Shown: positions 43,179-53,688 of the stretch, piece by piece
Position numbering within the stretch: the first letter of the stretch is position 1
Layout of the letters: every line of letters begins with the position of its first letter
Position numbers and translations under genes: made by a program
Notes under the pieces: model-generated
Databases searched by the model: none
Told to the model about the DNA's origin: nothing
What the model saw: the letters and a program-made list of their open reading frames with translations, nothing else
Source: Brucella intermedia LMG 3301
Lineage (GTDB): Bacteria > Pseudomonadota > Alphaproteobacteria > Rhizobiales > Rhizobiaceae
Direction: 5' to 3'
NCBI RefSeq assembly: GCF_000182645.1
Contig: NZ_ACQA01000002.1
Location: 248,001 to 312,000 of the forward strand
Length of the DNA stretch: 64,000 bases

Positions 43179-44486
43179 ATGCAGACCCATTTCAGCCCCG
43201 AGCAATTGCGCGATCCCGGTGTCAGTGAAGCGGAAAAAATCCTGCGCAAATGCGTGCATTGCGGATTCTGTACCGCCACATGCCCGACCTATGTGACGCT
43301 TGGCAACGAACTCGACAGTCCGCGTGGGCGCATCTATCTGATCAAGGATATGCTGGAAAATGGCCGTCCGGCGGATGAGGAAATCGTGCGCCATGTGGAC
43401 CGATGCCTCTCCTGCCTGTCCTGCATGACAACCTGCCCGTCGGGCGTCAATTATATGCACCTGGTCGATCATGCGCGCGCGCATATCGAAAAAACGTATA
43501 AACGCCCGTTCATGAACCGCTTCCTGCGTGGGGTGCTGGCGCAGGTTCTGCCCTATCCGGGCCGCTTCCGCGCCGCGCTGAAGTTTGCAAAGCTCGGCAA
43601 GCCTTTCGCGCCGCTGCTGCGCAAAAGCCAGACTTTGCGACCGGTGGCGGCAATGCTCGATCTCGCACCGCGGAATTTGCCCGAGACTTCCAGGGTCGAA
43701 GCCATCAGTGCTGCCAAAGGGGAGAAGCGTGGCCGCGTGGCAATCCTCAATGGTTGTGCGCAGCCGGTACTCAATCCGGGCATCAATGCTGCGACCTTGC
43801 GTCTTCTGAACCGTTTCGGCATCGAGGTGGTGACGCCGAAGGGGGAGGGATGCTGCGGTTCGCTGGTCCATCATATGGGGCGCGAAGAGCAGGCGCTTGA
43901 GCAGGCACGTCATAATGTGGATATCTGGACCCGCGAACTGGAAGCAGGCGGGCTTGATGCAATCATTGTCACGGCTTCGGGTTGCGGGACGACCATCAAG
44001 GATTATGGTTACATGCTTCGGCTGGACCCTGCTTATAACGAGAAAGCTGCGCGCGTGTCGTCACTGGCCAAGGACATCACCGAATATCTCGCCGGCATCG
44101 AATTGCCGGAACCGGACGTATCCCAAGCCTTGACGGTGGCCTATCATTCTGCCTGTTCCATGCAGCACGGGCAGAAAATTACACGCCAACCCAAAGACCT
44201 GCTTTCAAGGGCAGGTTTCAAGGTGAAAGAGCCGCTCGAGGGGCATCTTTGCTGCGGGTCGGCGGGCACCTATAACATCCTGCAGCCGGAGATTGCCGTA
44301 AAACTTCGGGACCGCAAGGTAAGAAATATCGAGGCGACGGGGGCCGATCTTATCGCCACCGGCAATATCGGCTGCATGACGCAGATTGCTACGGGCAGCA
44401 AACTGCCCATCGTTCACACGGTAGAGTTGATTGACTGGGCCTATGGTGGCCCGAAGCCGCAAGGATTGTCGCAGATCTCTGCATAA
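43179..44486 (+). CDS. glcF: Glycolate oxidase, iron-sulfur subunit GlcF
   Basis: The 435-residue protein has two 4Fe-4S clusters (CVHCGFCTATCPT near residue 24 and CLSCLSCMTTCPSG near 75) and two CCG domains (GCCGSLVHHMG near 225, CCGSAGTYN near 358). It passes electrons from the flavin subunits to the quinone pool. It starts 4 bp after glcE and ends at a strong terminator. The operon lacks glcG and the permease glcA. Confidence 0.95.
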   Translation: MQTHFSPEQLRDPGVSEAEKILRKCVHCGFCTATCPTYVTLGNELDSPRGRIYLIKDMLENGRPADEEIVRHVDRCLSCLSCMTTCPSGVNYMHLVDHARAHIEKTYKRPFMNRFLRGVLAQVLPYPGRFRAALKFAKLGKPFAPLLRKSQTLRPVAAMLDLAPRNLPETSRVEAISAAKGEKRGRVAILNGCAQPVLNPGINAATLRLLNRFGIEVVTPKGEGCCGSLVHHMGREEQALEQARHNVDIWTRELEAGGLDAIIVTASGCGTTIKDYGYMLRLDPAYNEKAARVSSLAKDITEYLAGIELPEPDVSQALTVAYHSACSMQHGQKITRQPKDLLSRAGFKVKEPLEGHLCCGSAGTYNILQPEIAVKLRDRKVRNIEATGADLIATGNIGCMTQIATGSKLPIVHTVELIDWAYGGPKPQGLSQISA

Positions 44487-44513
44487 AAAAACCGGGCAAT
44501 CGCCCGGTTTTTT
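44485..44513. terminator. Bidirectional intrinsic terminator between glcF and aldo/keto reductase
   Basis: AAAAAA-ACCGGGC-AATC-GCCCGGT-TTTTT forms a hairpin with A- and T-tracts for both convergent genes; it overlaps the glcF stop codon. Confidence 0.9.
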
Positions 44514-44520
44514 CGCCCGT

Positions 44521-45351
44521 TCAGCCAGCCGAGAATGTACTCGGGTTCGGGCCTATCCGGCCGTCGGCCTTGTCCAGTTTCGTAATCGCATCATGATCGG
44601 TTCCGTTGAGGCGGAAATCGAAAATATCGAAGTTTTCCTTGATGCGGGCGGGCGTCACAGACTTCGGAATGACGATATTGCCGGTCTCGATGTGCCAGCG
44701 CAGGATGATTTGCGCAACCGACTTGCCATGCTTTTCAGCGATGGCCTTCAGCGTGGCATCTTCCAGTATCTTACCTTGCCCGAGCGGGCTCCATGCTTCC
44801 GTTGCGATGTTGTGCTTGCCGTGGAACAGACGCAACTCGTCCTGCTGGAATTGCGGGTGCAATTCAATCTGGTTGAGAACCGGCGTTACGCCGCTTTCCT
44901 TGATGACGCGTTCGAGGTCGGCTGTGCGGAAATTGGACACGCCAATGGATTTCGCTCGACCCTCTTCTTTCAGCTTCACAAACGCACGCCATGTTTCCAT
45001 GAAGAGGTCTTTTGAAGGCGTCGGCCAATGGATGAGATAGAGATCCACATAATCCGTGTCGAGCTTTTTCAGGCTCGTGTCGAACGCTTTCAGCGTCGAT
45101 TCATAGCCTTGCTCGCTATTCCACAGTTTCGTGGTGAGAAAAATGTCGCCGCGCGCGATGCCGGAATTCTTGATCGCCTTGCCGACGCCCTCTTCATTGC
45201 CATAAATGGCAGCGGTATCGATATGGCGATATCCTGCTTTCAATGCTTCGCTGACAGCGGCGACCGCCTCGTCGTTGCCCACTTGCCAGACACCGTAACC
45301 GAGCTGCGGGATGTGATTTCCGTCGTTCAGTTTAACCATCGGTACGGTCAT
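44521..45351 (-). CDS. Aldo/keto reductase (2,5-diketo-D-gluconate reductase-like)
   Basis: The 276-residue NADPH-dependent (beta/alpha)8-barrel reductase has the AKR catalytic set: Asp/Tyr in HIDTAAIYGNEEGVG (about residue 43), Lys in LTTKLWNS (about 73) and His in YLIHWPTPS (about 105), with IPKSVTPARIKEN (about 226) for the cofactor phosphate. AKR5-type enzymes reduce diketogluconate, methylglyoxal and related carbonyls; the substrate here is not known. AAGGA precedes the ATG. Confidence 0.93.
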   Translation of the reverse strand: MTVPMVKLNDGNHIPQLGYGVWQVGNDEAVAAVSEALKAGYRHIDTAAIYGNEEGVGKAIKNSGIARGDIFLTTKLWNSEQGYESTLKAFDTSLKKLDTDYVDLYLIHWPTPSKDLFMETWRAFVKLKEEGRAKSIGVSNFRTADLERVIKESGVTPVLNQIELHPQFQQDELRLFHGKHNIATEAWSPLGQGKILEDATLKAIAEKHGKSVAQIILRWHIETGNIVIPKSVTPARIKENFDIFDFRLNGTDHDAITKLDKADGRIGPNPSTFSAG

Positions 45352-45659
45352 GTTTTATCCTTTCCCTCGAAGCACCCGGCGCAGGATTGATCCTTCGATG
45401 CGCTGGAATGCTATTTGACCTGCGTGCCGGGTCTTCCCCCGGCACGGACTGCCATGTGGCAGTCCTTTTCGTATCTTTCTGGACTTTGCCATGGTCAGCA
45501 TATGGGTGTTCGCGGGAAAAGGAAAAGCCCTTTCAATCATGTTTCCAAATCTGCGATCATTCTTTCTGTGCAGAAAATTTGGTCGTTTCAGATTTATGAA
45601 AATAATGCGACCGCCCCGGTGAAAAGGCGGTCGCGAGAAGCTTGAAAATGACGGTTGTT
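45352..45659 (+). other. Intergenic stretch with three successive hairpins ending in TTTT
   Basis: No protein gene is seen. On the plus strand GCGCAGGAT...GATGCGC, GTGCCGGG...CCCCGGCAC and GGACTGCC-ATGT-GGCAGTCC occur in series between 45389 and 45469, the last followed by TTTTCG. This is the form of a short structured RNA with an intrinsic terminator, but no promoter was defined. The remainder (45480-45659) is relatively AT-rich and featureless. Confidence 0.4.
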
Positions 45660-46427
45660 CTAACGGACAACGACCTTCGCGCCGACCGGCACACGTTCGT
45701 AAAGATCGGTCACATCTTCATTGCGCATTCGAATACAGCCCGAAGACATGGCCTTGCCGATGGTCCAGGGTTGATTGGTCCCGTGGATCCGATAGAGCGT
45801 GGCGCCGAGATATAGGGCGCGCGCACCAAGAGGATTATTGATCCCCCCTTCCATGCGCGCGGGCAGGATGCGTCCCTTCTTGCGCTCGCGGGCCATCATT
45901 TCCTTCGGGGGTGTCCAGGTAGGCCATTCAGCCTTGCGGCTGATGCGCTGGGAACCTTTCCAGCTGAATCCCTGCTTTCCGACACCGACACCATAACGCA
46001 TGGCTTTGCCGTCCGACTGCACGAGATAAAGGAAGCGCTTGCCTGTATCGATGACGATCGTGCCCGGCTTTTCTTTTCCCGAATAGGAAACAGTCTGCGG
46101 CAGATAAGCCGGGTCGATTTGGTGCTTTCGCACGGTGGTGGCAGGGTTTGCAGCCGGGCGTTGGTATGAAACCTGGCGATAGCTTGATTTCGCTCTCTGC
46201 TTTTGTCTGTTGGCAACGCGCGGTGCTGGCTGCAGATTTTGCGGCACGGCTTTGATGCGGGCAGGTTGCCCATGCAACTGCGCAACCCACGGAGCGGAAA
46301 GATCAGGGCTCACGCGTACCGGCGGGAGGGTGGCATAGCGATCATTGGCAAACGCCATGCTAGTGCTGACAATGGAAACGGCAATCGCCGCAAGCGATCC
46401 GATTAAAAGAAGATGACGTGGTTTCAT
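45660..46427 (-). CDS. L,D-transpeptidase (YkuD family), secreted
   Basis: The 255-residue protein has a Sec signal (residues ~1-27, cleavage likely after SMAFA), a basic/proline linker (about 40-100) and a C-terminal YkuD domain with HGTNQPWTIGKAMSSGCIRM (conserved His and nucleophile Cys). It forms non-canonical cross-links or anchors outer-membrane proteins to peptidoglycan. It is a paralog of 29052-29801, with nearly the same catalytic core (WPTWTPPKEM vs WPRWTPPDEM). Confidence 0.92.
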   Translation of the reverse strand: MKPRHLLLIGSLAAIAVSIVSTSMAFANDRYATLPPVRVSPDLSAPWVAQLHGQPARIKAVPQNLQPAPRVANRQKQRAKSSYRQVSYQRPAANPATTVRKHQIDPAYLPQTVSYSGKEKPGTIVIDTGKRFLYLVQSDGKAMRYGVGVGKQGFSWKGSQRISRKAEWPTWTPPKEMMARERKKGRILPARMEGGINNPLGARALYLGATLYRIHGTNQPWTIGKAMSSGCIRMRNEDVTDLYERVPVGAKVVVR

Positions 46428-46483
46428 AATCCAAATCCGTCTCTTTGCGCCGGAGACTCTTTATGGCGCAGTTGCCCCTTGCA

Positions 46484-46506
46484 GCTCCTGACATCGGTTG
46501 TCAGGA
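46484..46506. other. Hairpin in the leader of the second L,D-transpeptidase gene
   Basis: CTCCTGACA and TGTCAGGAG form a 9-bp perfect stem around TCGGT. It lies about 60 bp upstream of the L,D-transpeptidase start in the 239-bp gap before tag. It could be an operator or an mRNA leader structure; nothing else is seen in the gap. Confidence 0.35.
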
Positions 46507-46666
46507 GAGCGGCCCTCATGCTCGAGTGGGGATTGTGCGCCGGAATGGAATCGTAAAGGTAAATTTCGGCCGCGTGTTTCGCCTGGCGCCCCTTCCAATT
46601 AAAGTTGTGGTTAGTGGCAAGTTGCGCGACATAATTAATTATCGATAAAACTTGGGAGGCAGAGCA

Positions 46667-47314
46667 ATGAATGATGTTGCCGAGGCAAGAACCGGTCTGA
46701 TTGTCGGTGCCGATGGAATGACACGTTGCTTCTGGCCGGGCGAGTTACCTGACTATCTTGCCTACCATGACAATGAATGGGGCGTTCCTGTTTCAAACGA
46801 TTTTCGACTTTTTGAGAAAATCTGTCTCGAAGGTTTCCAGTCTGGGTTGTCGTGGCTGACAATCTTGCGAAAGCGGGAGAATTTTCGCGCTGCTTTCGAT
46901 GGCTTTGATTTCCATCGGGTTGCCCGGTACGGGCAGGCGGATGTGGAGCGCCTTTTGGCGGACAAAGGCATTGTGCGCCACCGGGGCAAGATTGAATCGA
47001 CGATCAATAATGCCAAACGCGCAATTGAACTGGTGGCAGAAAGAGGCTCGTTGGCGGCTTATTTCTGGTCTTTCGAGCCGGGTGCAAAAGATCGCCCCGT
47101 TGTCGTGGACTATCCAACCCTGATCGCCAATCCAAAGACCGAGACATCTATTCGCATTTCCAAGGATCTGAAAAAGCGCGGCTGGTCATTTGTCGGGCCA
47201 ACCACGGTCTACGCCTTCATGCAGGCCATGGGGCTGGTGAACGATCACATTGAAGGTTGTCATTGCCGTGCGCACATTGAAAAATTGCGACAGAGTTTCA
47301 AAAGACCCAGTTAA
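46667..47314 (+). CDS. tag: DNA-3-methyladenine glycosylase I
   Basis: Tag excises 3-methyladenine from alkylated DNA. The 215-residue protein has the family pattern RCFWPG near residue 20, YHDNEWGVP (about 36), and the zinc-binding pair in GCHCRAH near the C-terminus, plus SWLTILRKRENFRAAF (about 63). ATG at 46667 follows GGGAGGC. It is followed by a LysE-family gene, 66 bp away. Confidence 0.94.
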   Translation: MNDVAEARTGLIVGADGMTRCFWPGELPDYLAYHDNEWGVPVSNDFRLFEKICLEGFQSGLSWLTILRKRENFRAAFDGFDFHRVARYGQADVERLLADKGIVRHRGKIESTINNAKRAIELVAERGSLAAYFWSFEPGAKDRPVVVDYPTLIANPKTETSIRISKDLKKRGWSFVGPTTVYAFMQAMGLVNDHIEGCHCRAHIEKLRQSFKRPS

Positions 47315-47380
47315 GGCGGCCGATTGCTAAGCATCCTCATTTCTGCGAGAAACATCCGCCTTTGAAGATGGGAGATGGTC

Positions 47381-47998
47381 ATGGATCTGGTGTCGTTGTT
47401 GGCATTTGCTGGCATTCTGGTTGTTGCGGCGGGGACGCCCGGGCCGAATGTCGGAGCGTTGGTGGCACGTGTCATCAGCCGCGGGCACAAGGGCGTCTTT
47501 CCATTCATGTTCGGCCTGTGGCTCGGTGACGCTATCTGGCTTTCATTGGCCGTCTGGGGACTGGCCGCACTGGCCAACACGTTCCACACAGCGTTTCTCA
47601 TCCTCAAATATGTCGGCGTGGCCTATCTGATCTATCTTTCGTGGAAGATGTGGATCGCGCCAGTTGACGAAGTCGCAGATGAGAATGCCATTCCCCGTCA
47701 GGGGGAGGCCGGAAAGCTCTTCCTTAGCGCAATGGCAATCACGCTTGGCAATCCGAAGATCATGGTTTTCTACCTTGCCATCCTGCCGACGGTAGTCGAC
47801 ATCACCCATGTTTCGCTGGTTGGCTGGGCCGAACTGTTGCTGGTCATGTTCGTGGTTCTTGCGGCGGTCGATACCGCATGGGTGGTGCTCGCAGCGCAGG
47901 CTCGGCGGTTTCTTCGCAGCCCGCGCATGATGCGGATTGCCAACAGGACCAGCGCGGGGATGATGGCGGGGGCTGCAGTCGCCATTGCGACACGCTGA
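47381..47998 (+). CDS. LysE-family translocator
   Basis: The 205-residue inner-membrane protein has about six helices and the LysE/RhtB signature TPGPNVGALVARVISRGHK near residue 20. Family members export amino acids or homoserine lactones. The substrate is unknown. Start ATG at 47381 has GGGAG upstream; the frame also opens at 47375. Confidence 0.88.
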   Translation: MDLVSLLAFAGILVVAAGTPGPNVGALVARVISRGHKGVFPFMFGLWLGDAIWLSLAVWGLAALANTFHTAFLILKYVGVAYLIYLSWKMWIAPVDEVADENAIPRQGEAGKLFLSAMAITLGNPKIMVFYLAILPTVVDITHVSLVGWAELLLVMFVVLAAVDTAWVVLAAQARRFLRSPRMMRIANRTSAGMMAGAAVAIATR

Positions 47999-48109
47999 AC
48001 ATATTCCCCGCACTTGCCGCAACGGACTTGATCGGTTAGGAAACCGGCAACAGAATTGGTGCCGGCTCCAATCGGCATATATGTACAAATCAGCGATCAG
48101 GCGGGAAAA

Positions 48110-49618
48110 ATGGCCGATAAAGCGGACAAGATGAAGGCGCGGTTGCCGCGCGGGTTTGTCGATCGGGTGCCGGATGATTTGCGCGCCGCCGAAAAGATGA
48201 TGGCGACCATCCGCGAAGTTTACGACCTCTATGGCTTTGAGCCGGTGGAAACGCCGCTTGTGGAATATACGGATGCGCTCGGAAAATTCCTGCCGGATCA
48301 GGACCGTCCGAACGAAGGCGTGTTCTCGTTTCTGGACGATGACGACCAATGGCTGTCGCTGCGCTATGATTTGACCGCGCCGCTTGCGCGTTACGTCGCT
48401 GAAAATTTTGAGTCGCTGCCAAAGCCGTATCGCAGCTACCGCAATGGCTGGGTGTTCCGCAACGAAAAACCAGGTCCGGGTCGGTTCCGCCAGTTCATGC
48501 AGTTCGACGCCGATACGGTCGGCGCACCGAATGTCTCGGCTGATGCCGAAATGTGCATGATGATGGCCGACACGCTGGAACGTCTCGGCATTCGCCGCGG
48601 GGATTATGTGATCCGCGTCAACAACCGCAAGGTGCTCGACGGCGTGCTGGACGCTATCGGGCTGCAAGGCGAGGGCAATGCCGCCAAGCGTCTCAATGTG
48701 CTGCGCGCTATCGACAAGCTCGACAAGTTCGGCCCGGAAGGTGTTCGCCTTCTGCTCGGCAAGGGACGTCTCGATGAAAGCGGCGATTTCACCAAGGGTG
48801 CTGAACTCCCTGACGCCTCGATTGAAAAAATCCTGTCATTCACTGCTGCTGGCGGCGTTACCGGGGCTGATACGATTGCCAATCTCCACACGGTTGTGGC
48901 GGGTAACGCCAAGGGTGAAGAAGGCGTGACAGAACTTGCCGACATGCAGGCGTTGTTCTCGGCGGGTGGCTATGATGGCCGCGTGAAGATCGACCCGTCT
49001 GTCGTGCGCGGGCTCGAATACTACACCGGCCCGGTTTTCGAAGCCGAGCTTCTGTTCGACGTAACCAACGAAGACGGCCAGAAGGTCGTGTTCGGTTCCG
49101 TAGGCGGCGGGGGGCGTTATGACGGTCTGGTGTCGCGCTTCCGTGGTGAGCCGGTGCCGGCAACGGGCTTTTCCATCGGTGTTTCGCGTCTGATGACGGC
49201 TTTGAAGAACCTGGGCAAGCTGGACGTTTCCGATGTTGTCGGTCCCGTGGTTGTCCTGGTCATGGACAAGGACTCACAAAGTCTTGGCCGCTATCAGAAG
49301 ATGGTTTCCGATCTGCGTCAGGCGGGCATTCGCGCCGAAATGTATGTCGGCGGCTCCGGCATGAAGGCGCAGATGAAATATGCGGATCGCCGCGAGGCGC
49401 CGTGCGTCATCATTCAGGGTTCGCAGGAACGCGAGGCCGGTGAGGTGCAGATCAAGGATCTGGTCGAGGGAAAGCGCCTGTCTGCTGAGATCGAAGACAA
49501 TGTGACCTGGCGCGAGAGCCGCCCGGCGCAGATCACGGTCAAGGAAGAAGGGCTTGTCGAGGCAGTCCGCGAAATCCTTGCCAGTCAGGCGCGGGATCGC
49601 GCAGAACAGTCGAAGTGA
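48110..49618 (+). CDS. hisS: Histidine-tRNA ligase
   Basis: HisRS is the class II synthetase that charges tRNA-His. The 502-residue protein has motif 1 ([20 protein letters not shown] region), motif 2 ([19 protein letters not shown], about residue 128), the histidine A loop [14 protein letters not shown] (about 302) and motif 3 [13 protein letters not shown] (about 343), then a C-terminal anticodon domain. ATG at 48110 follows GGCGGGAAAA. It is the first gene of hisS-hisZ-hisG. Confidence 0.95.
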   Translation: MADKADKMKARLPRGFVDRVPDDLRAAEKMMATIREVYDLYGFEPVETPLVEYTDALGKFLPDQDRPNEGVFSFLDDDDQWLSLRYDLTAPLARYVAENFESLPKPYRSYRNGWVFRNEKPGPGRFRQFMQFDADTVGAPNVSADAEMCMMMADTLERLGIRRGDYVIRVNNRKVLDGVLDAIGLQGEGNAAKRLNVLRAIDKLDKFGPEGVRLLLGKGRLDESGDFTKGAELPDASIEKILSFTAAGGVTGADTIANLHTVVAGNAKGEEGVTELADMQALFSAGGYDGRVKIDPSVVRGLEYYTGPVFEAELLFDVTNEDGQKVVFGSVGGGGRYDGLVSRFRGEPVPATGFSIGVSRLMTALKNLGKLDVSDVVGPVVVLVMDKDSQSLGRYQKMVSDLRQAGIRAEMYVGGSGMKAQMKYADRREAPCVIIQGSQEREAGEVQIKDLVEGKRLSAEIEDNVTWRESRPAQITVKEEGLVEAVREILASQARDRAEQSK

Positions 49619-50757
49619 CGAAAGCCATGGCTGGATCAAACTCGCCCGGTATTCTCAGTTCTCTTCGCGCGGCCCTCGATGCGCGTGAAGCCGAACTTGT
49701 CGAAATTCCGCTGATTCAGCCGGCTGATCCATTTCTGGATATGGCGGGCGAGGATTTGCGCCGCCGTATTTTTCTGACCGAAAACGAAAACGGCGACAGT
49801 CTGTGCCTGCGACCGGAATTTACCATTCCTGTTTGCCGCAATCACATCGAGCTTAACGCAGCCACGCCGAAGCGTTACGCCTATCTCGGCGAAGTGTTCC
49901 GTCAGCGTCGTGACGGGGCAGCCGAATTTCTTCAAGCCGGTATAGAGGATCTGGGGGCTACCGACGAAGCGACGTCCGATGCCCGCTCCATCGCTGATGC
50001 GCTGGCCTGCGTTCGCGCGGCCGCTCCCGAAGCTGCGCTTGAGATTGTTCTGGGAGACCAGTCGGTCTTTGCCGGCATGCTGAAAGCGCTGGGCCTGCCG
50101 CAAGGATGGCGCAAGAAACTGTTGCGTTCCTTCGGCGATGCGGGTTCGATGGAGCAGGTGCTCGCTGAACTGACGGGCGCACAGCGACGCGATCCATTAC
50201 CGGAAACGCTTGCGGTTCTTGTGGCGGAAGGCGACGAATCCGGGCTTGCGCGCATGCTGGAAGCAGAAATGCTCGAAGCTGGAATTTCGCCCGGTGCCGG
50301 TCGTTCCCCTGCCGAGATCGCGCGGCGGTTGATCGAAAAGGAAGACCTGGCGGCTACGCGCTTTCCGGCATCGGCGCTCGATCTTCTGAAGCACTTCCTC
50401 GAAATGCGCGTCTCGCTCGATTCCGCAGCCATCACCCTGCGAGCATTCGCTTCGGAACACGCTCTTGATCTGGCTGCGGTGCTGCAGAAATTCGAAGCAC
50501 GCAGCGATGCGATTGCGAATGCAGGCATTGCCACCAGAGACATTATCTATGATGCGTCCTTCGGGCGCCCGCTCGATTACTATACCGGTCTCGTTTACGA
50601 AATCCGGGCTGCTGGCGTCGAGAAAGATGGCATTCTTGCGGGTGGTGGGCGATATGACCGACTTTTGACCATGCTTGGCGCTTCGGAAAACATTCCCGGC
50701 GTCGGCTTTTCCATCTGGCTCGACCGGTTGCAGATGCTGGCGGGAGAGAAAAAATGA
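49615..50757 (+). CDS. hisZ: ATP phosphoribosyltransferase regulatory subunit
   Basis: HisZ is a HisRS paralog without aminoacylation activity that activates the short HisG. The 380-residue protein keeps the class II core ([13 protein letters not shown], about residue 66; [13 protein letters not shown], about 318; [10 protein letters not shown], about 341) but lacks the anticodon domain. The GTG at 49615 overlaps the hisS stop; an ATG at 49627 is an alternative start. Its stop overlaps the hisG start (ATGA). Confidence 0.94.
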   Translation: MTKAMAGSNSPGILSSLRAALDAREAELVEIPLIQPADPFLDMAGEDLRRRIFLTENENGDSLCLRPEFTIPVCRNHIELNAATPKRYAYLGEVFRQRRDGAAEFLQAGIEDLGATDEATSDARSIADALACVRAAAPEAALEIVLGDQSVFAGMLKALGLPQGWRKKLLRSFGDAGSMEQVLAELTGAQRRDPLPETLAVLVAEGDESGLARMLEAEMLEAGISPGAGRSPAEIARRLIEKEDLAATRFPASALDLLKHFLEMRVSLDSAAITLRAFASEHALDLAAVLQKFEARSDAIANAGIATRDIIYDASFGRPLDYYTGLVYEIRAAGVEKDGILAGGGRYDRLLTMLGASENIPGVGFSIWLDRLQMLAGEKK

Positions 50758-51449
50758 GTGTGACGCTGGCATTGCCGTCCAAGGGGCGGTTGAAGGAGCA
50801 GACGCTCGCTGTGCTTGAAAGAGCTGGCTACAAGGTGATCCTGCCTGATGACTCACGCAATTATCGCGCCCGTGTCGAGGGCGAGCCTGATCTGGATATT
50901 CTGTTCCTTTCCGCTTCCGAAATTGCCCGTGAACTGGGATATGGCAGCGTGGATCTTGGCGTAACTGGCGAAGACCTCATTCGCGAGACGCTGGCGCACT
51001 CGGAAGAGCGTGTGGCTATCGAAGCCGAACTGGGTTTCGGTCACGCTGATGTTGTCGTGGCCGTACCGGAAGTCTGGCGTGATGTGACCAGCATGGCCGA
51101 TCTGGACGATGTGGCAGCAGATTTCCGCCAGCGCCACGGTCGCCGCCTTCGCATCGCCACCAAATACTGGCGGCTGACGCAGCAGTTCTTTTCGCAGAAA
51201 CACGGCATTCAGGTTTACCGCATTGTAGAAAGCCTTGGCGCGACCGAAGGCGCTCCGGCTGCGGGCTCCGCCGATATGATCGTCGATATTACGTCGACTG
51301 GCTCCACGTTGCGGGCCAACAGGCTGAAGATTCTGGAAGACGGCATTATCCTGCGCTCGCAAGCATGCCTCGTATCGGCACGCCGAAGCCGGGAGAACGC
51401 ACGCGTCATGGACGTTGCGACGCGCATCCGTAAAGGGTTGAGCAGTTAG
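50754..51449 (+). CDS. hisG: ATP phosphoribosyltransferase, short form
   Basis: HisG catalyses the first step of histidine synthesis, joining ATP and PRPP. The 231-residue protein is the short HisG_S form that lacks the C-terminal regulatory domain and requires HisZ, encoded just upstream. The PRPP-binding segment [19 protein letters not shown] is near residue 180. The stop TAG is also the first bases of a palindromic repeat. Confidence 0.95.
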   Translation: MSVTLALPSKGRLKEQTLAVLERAGYKVILPDDSRNYRARVEGEPDLDILFLSASEIARELGYGSVDLGVTGEDLIRETLAHSEERVAIEAELGFGHADVVVAVPEVWRDVTSMADLDDVAADFRQRHGRRLRIATKYWRLTQQFFSQKHGIQVYRIVESLGATEGAPAAGSADMIVDITSTGSTLRANRLKILEDGIILRSQACLVSARRSRENARVMDVATRIRKGLSS

Positions 51450-51549
51450 AGCATTTCCTGTTTTCATGAATCGTTGGAATGCTCTCTCTGTTTATTTTAT
51501 CGCGCATCTCATCCGAAAACCGGTTCCCACTTTTCGGGATGCGCTCTAG
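51447..51549. repeat. Rhizobiales intergenic palindromic repeat, copy 2
   Basis: This ~103-bp element starts at the hisG stop codon. It has outer arms AGAGCATT/AATGCTCT (51449-51483) and the 3' half CCGAAAACCGG...CTTTTCGGGATGCGC, which matches the element at 37079-37179. It is a member of a dispersed Rhizobiales family. Confidence 0.85.
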
Positions 51550-51575
51550 TTCTTCGCAACACGATTTTGAAATAA

Positions 51576-51609
51576 GAAAAACCGCACCATTTTCATGGTG
51601 CGGTCTTTT
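51576..51609. terminator. Intrinsic terminator for DoxX gene and hisG operon
   Basis: AAAAACCGCACCA-TTTTCA-TGGTGCGGTCTTTT is a symmetrical hairpin between two convergent units, with A- and T-tracts on either side. Confidence 0.85.
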
Positions 51610-51634
51610 CATTTTATTGCGATGAGAATGTCGA

Positions 51635-52036
51635 TCAGCCGCGCTTGGCGTCGATCGAGAGGGCTCCAGCGCCGTGCAGGGCAAGAATGAACAGGCCGCC
51701 AGCAATTGCGAGGTTCTTCTGCGCCATCATGGCGTTCATGCCCTGCGAGAAGTCCATATGGGCAACGAGCGTCGCACCGATGGTGAAGAGGCCGACAACA
51801 GCCGCAGCAATGCGGGTCTGAAAGCCAACGAGAATTGCGAGGCCGCCTACAAATTCAACCAGACCGACGACAACAGCCGTAACGGTGGGGAGCGGAAGGC
51901 CGAGGCCAGCGAAGTAACCTGCGGTGCCGGCAATGGCGGTCAGTTTGCCGTAGCCGGCAATGATGAAAAGAACTGAAAGAAAGATGCGGGCAATGAGCGT
52001 AACAACGCCGTTGGACTGCGGGGTGATAGAGGACAT
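51635..52036 (-). CDS. DoxX-family membrane protein
   Basis: The 133-residue protein has four hydrophobic helices and the DoxX pattern RIFLSVLFIIAGYGKL (about residue 17) and ETRIAAAVVG-like helix 3 (FQTRIAAAVVGLF). Members are linked to redox homeostasis or thiosulfate oxidation in some bacteria. AGGAG precedes the ATG by 11 bases. Function unknown. Confidence 0.88.
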   Translation of the reverse strand: MSSITPQSNGVVTLIARIFLSVLFIIAGYGKLTAIAGTAGYFAGLGLPLPTVTAVVVGLVEFVGGLAILVGFQTRIAAAVVGLFTIGATLVAHMDFSQGMNAMMAQKNLAIAGGLFILALHGAGALSIDAKRG

Positions 52037-52138
52037 GCGGGGCTATCTCCTGTTGAACTGGGCCATCAATTAACGACTGCGGACTGTCAAGGAAAGCCGT
52101 CTAATCCTCGACAGTTTGTTTACAGTATGAATACCAAT

Positions 52139-53530
52139 TCACTCCGGCGCAATCATTCTCTCTGCGCGCACCAGTCGCTCATAATCCTCTTCCGACACGA
52201 GACCGCTCGCCAGCGCTTCTTCCCGCAAGGTCGTTCCATTCTTGTGTGCGGTCTTGGCGATCTTGGCCGCATTGTCATAACCGATAGCTGGAGCAAGCGC
52301 AGTGACGAGCATCAGCGAACGATCCAATAGTTCCTTGATGCGGCTCAGATTTGGCTCGATTCCATCCACACAATGATCGGCGAACGACACCATCACGTCG
52401 CTTAGGATGCGGATCGACTGCAGGACATTATATGCGATCACCGGCTTGAACACATTGAGTTCAAAGTGCCCCTGGCTGGCAGCAACCGTAATTGTCGCCT
52501 GGTTGCCGAACACCTGTGTTGCCACCATCGTCAAAGCTTCGGCCTGGGTCGGGTTAACCTTGCCCGGCATGATGGAGGATCCCGGTTCATTCTCCGGCAG
52601 TGACAGTTCACCGAGGCCAGAGCGCGGCCCGGAGCCAAGGAAACGAATATCATTCGCGATCTTGAAGAGATCCGCCGCCAAGGCGTTCAAGCTGCCGTGG
52701 AAGTCAAGAATCGCACCGTGGCTGGCAAGGGCTTCGAATTTGTTCGGCGCCGTCTTGAAGGGAAGGCCAGTTATTTCACTCACGGCTTCAGCAAAGCCTG
52801 TGTCGAAGCCGATTGGTGCATTCAGCCCCGTCCCGACTGCTGTCCCGCCCTGGGCGAGCAGAAAGACGTCTGCAAGCGATTGTTCTATACGGTGGCGCGC
52901 ATATTCCAATGCAGCACGATAACCGGAAAATTCCTGTCCGAGTGTGACCGGGGTTGCATCTTGCGTATGCGTTCGGCCGATCTTGATAATATCCTTGAAC
53001 GCTTCTTCCTTGATCTTGAGCGCGTTGGTCAGATGTTCCAGCGCCGGATAGAGCCGATGGACCGCTTCAACTGCTGTGGCGATATGGATCGCTGTCGGGA
53101 AGCTGTCATTGGACGATTGGCTCATATTAACGTGGTCGTTGGGATGGACCGGCTTTTTCGACCCCATTTCACCACCGAGGAGCTCGATAGCCCGGTTTGA
53201 AATGACCTCATTGGCATTCATGTTTGATTGAGTGCCCGAACCGGTCTGCCAGACGACCAATGGGAAATGATCGTCAAGTTTACCTTCGATCACCTCCGAG
53301 GCGGCCACCGCGATCACCTGACCAAGAACCGGATCGAGCTTTCCCAGTGCAATATTGGTTTCCGCTGCCGCCCGCTTGACGACACCCAGCGCATGAACCA
53401 ATGGCAGCGGCATGCGCTCTCCACCGATTTTGAAATTTTGCAGCGAACGCTGGGTCTGAGCTCCCCAGTAGCGGTCGGCAGGAACATCAATCGGTCCGAA
53501 AGTATCTGTTTCGGTACGAGTAGCGGTCAT
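52139..53530 (-). CDS. fumC: Class II fumarate hydratase
   Basis: FumC interconverts fumarate and malate in the TCA cycle without an iron-sulfur cluster. The 463-residue protein has [19 protein letters not shown] near residue 126 and the fumarase signature [11 protein letters not shown] near 318, and the active-site [15 protein letters not shown] near 184. ATG at 53530 follows GGAGACC; an upstream frame to 53635 adds 35 residues with no support. Confidence 0.96.
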   Translation of the reverse strand: MTATRTETDTFGPIDVPADRYWGAQTQRSLQNFKIGGERMPLPLVHALGVVKRAAAETNIALGKLDPVLGQVIAVAASEVIEGKLDDHFPLVVWQTGSGTQSNMNANEVISNRAIELLGGEMGSKKPVHPNDHVNMSQSSNDSFPTAIHIATAVEAVHRLYPALEHLTNALKIKEEAFKDIIKIGRTHTQDATPVTLGQEFSGYRAALEYARHRIEQSLADVFLLAQGGTAVGTGLNAPIGFDTGFAEAVSEITGLPFKTAPNKFEALASHGAILDFHGSLNALAADLFKIANDIRFLGSGPRSGLGELSLPENEPGSSIMPGKVNPTQAEALTMVATQVFGNQATITVAASQGHFELNVFKPVIAYNVLQSIRILSDVMVSFADHCVDGIEPNLSRIKELLDRSLMLVTALAPAIGYDNAAKIAKTAHKNGTTLREEALASGLVSEEDYERLVRAERMIAPE

Positions 53531-53688
53531 TTCTGGTCTCCGGCTGACGTGGACTCGGAACCGAGCCGTGCACAACGAATATAACACCGCCATTTGGTGG
53601 CGGCTCATGTTTCTTCGTGAAACTTTAAAGCGCAATCATTTGATAAAATATGACGAAAAAAGTCAATTTTTATTGACCGTCGGCACTG

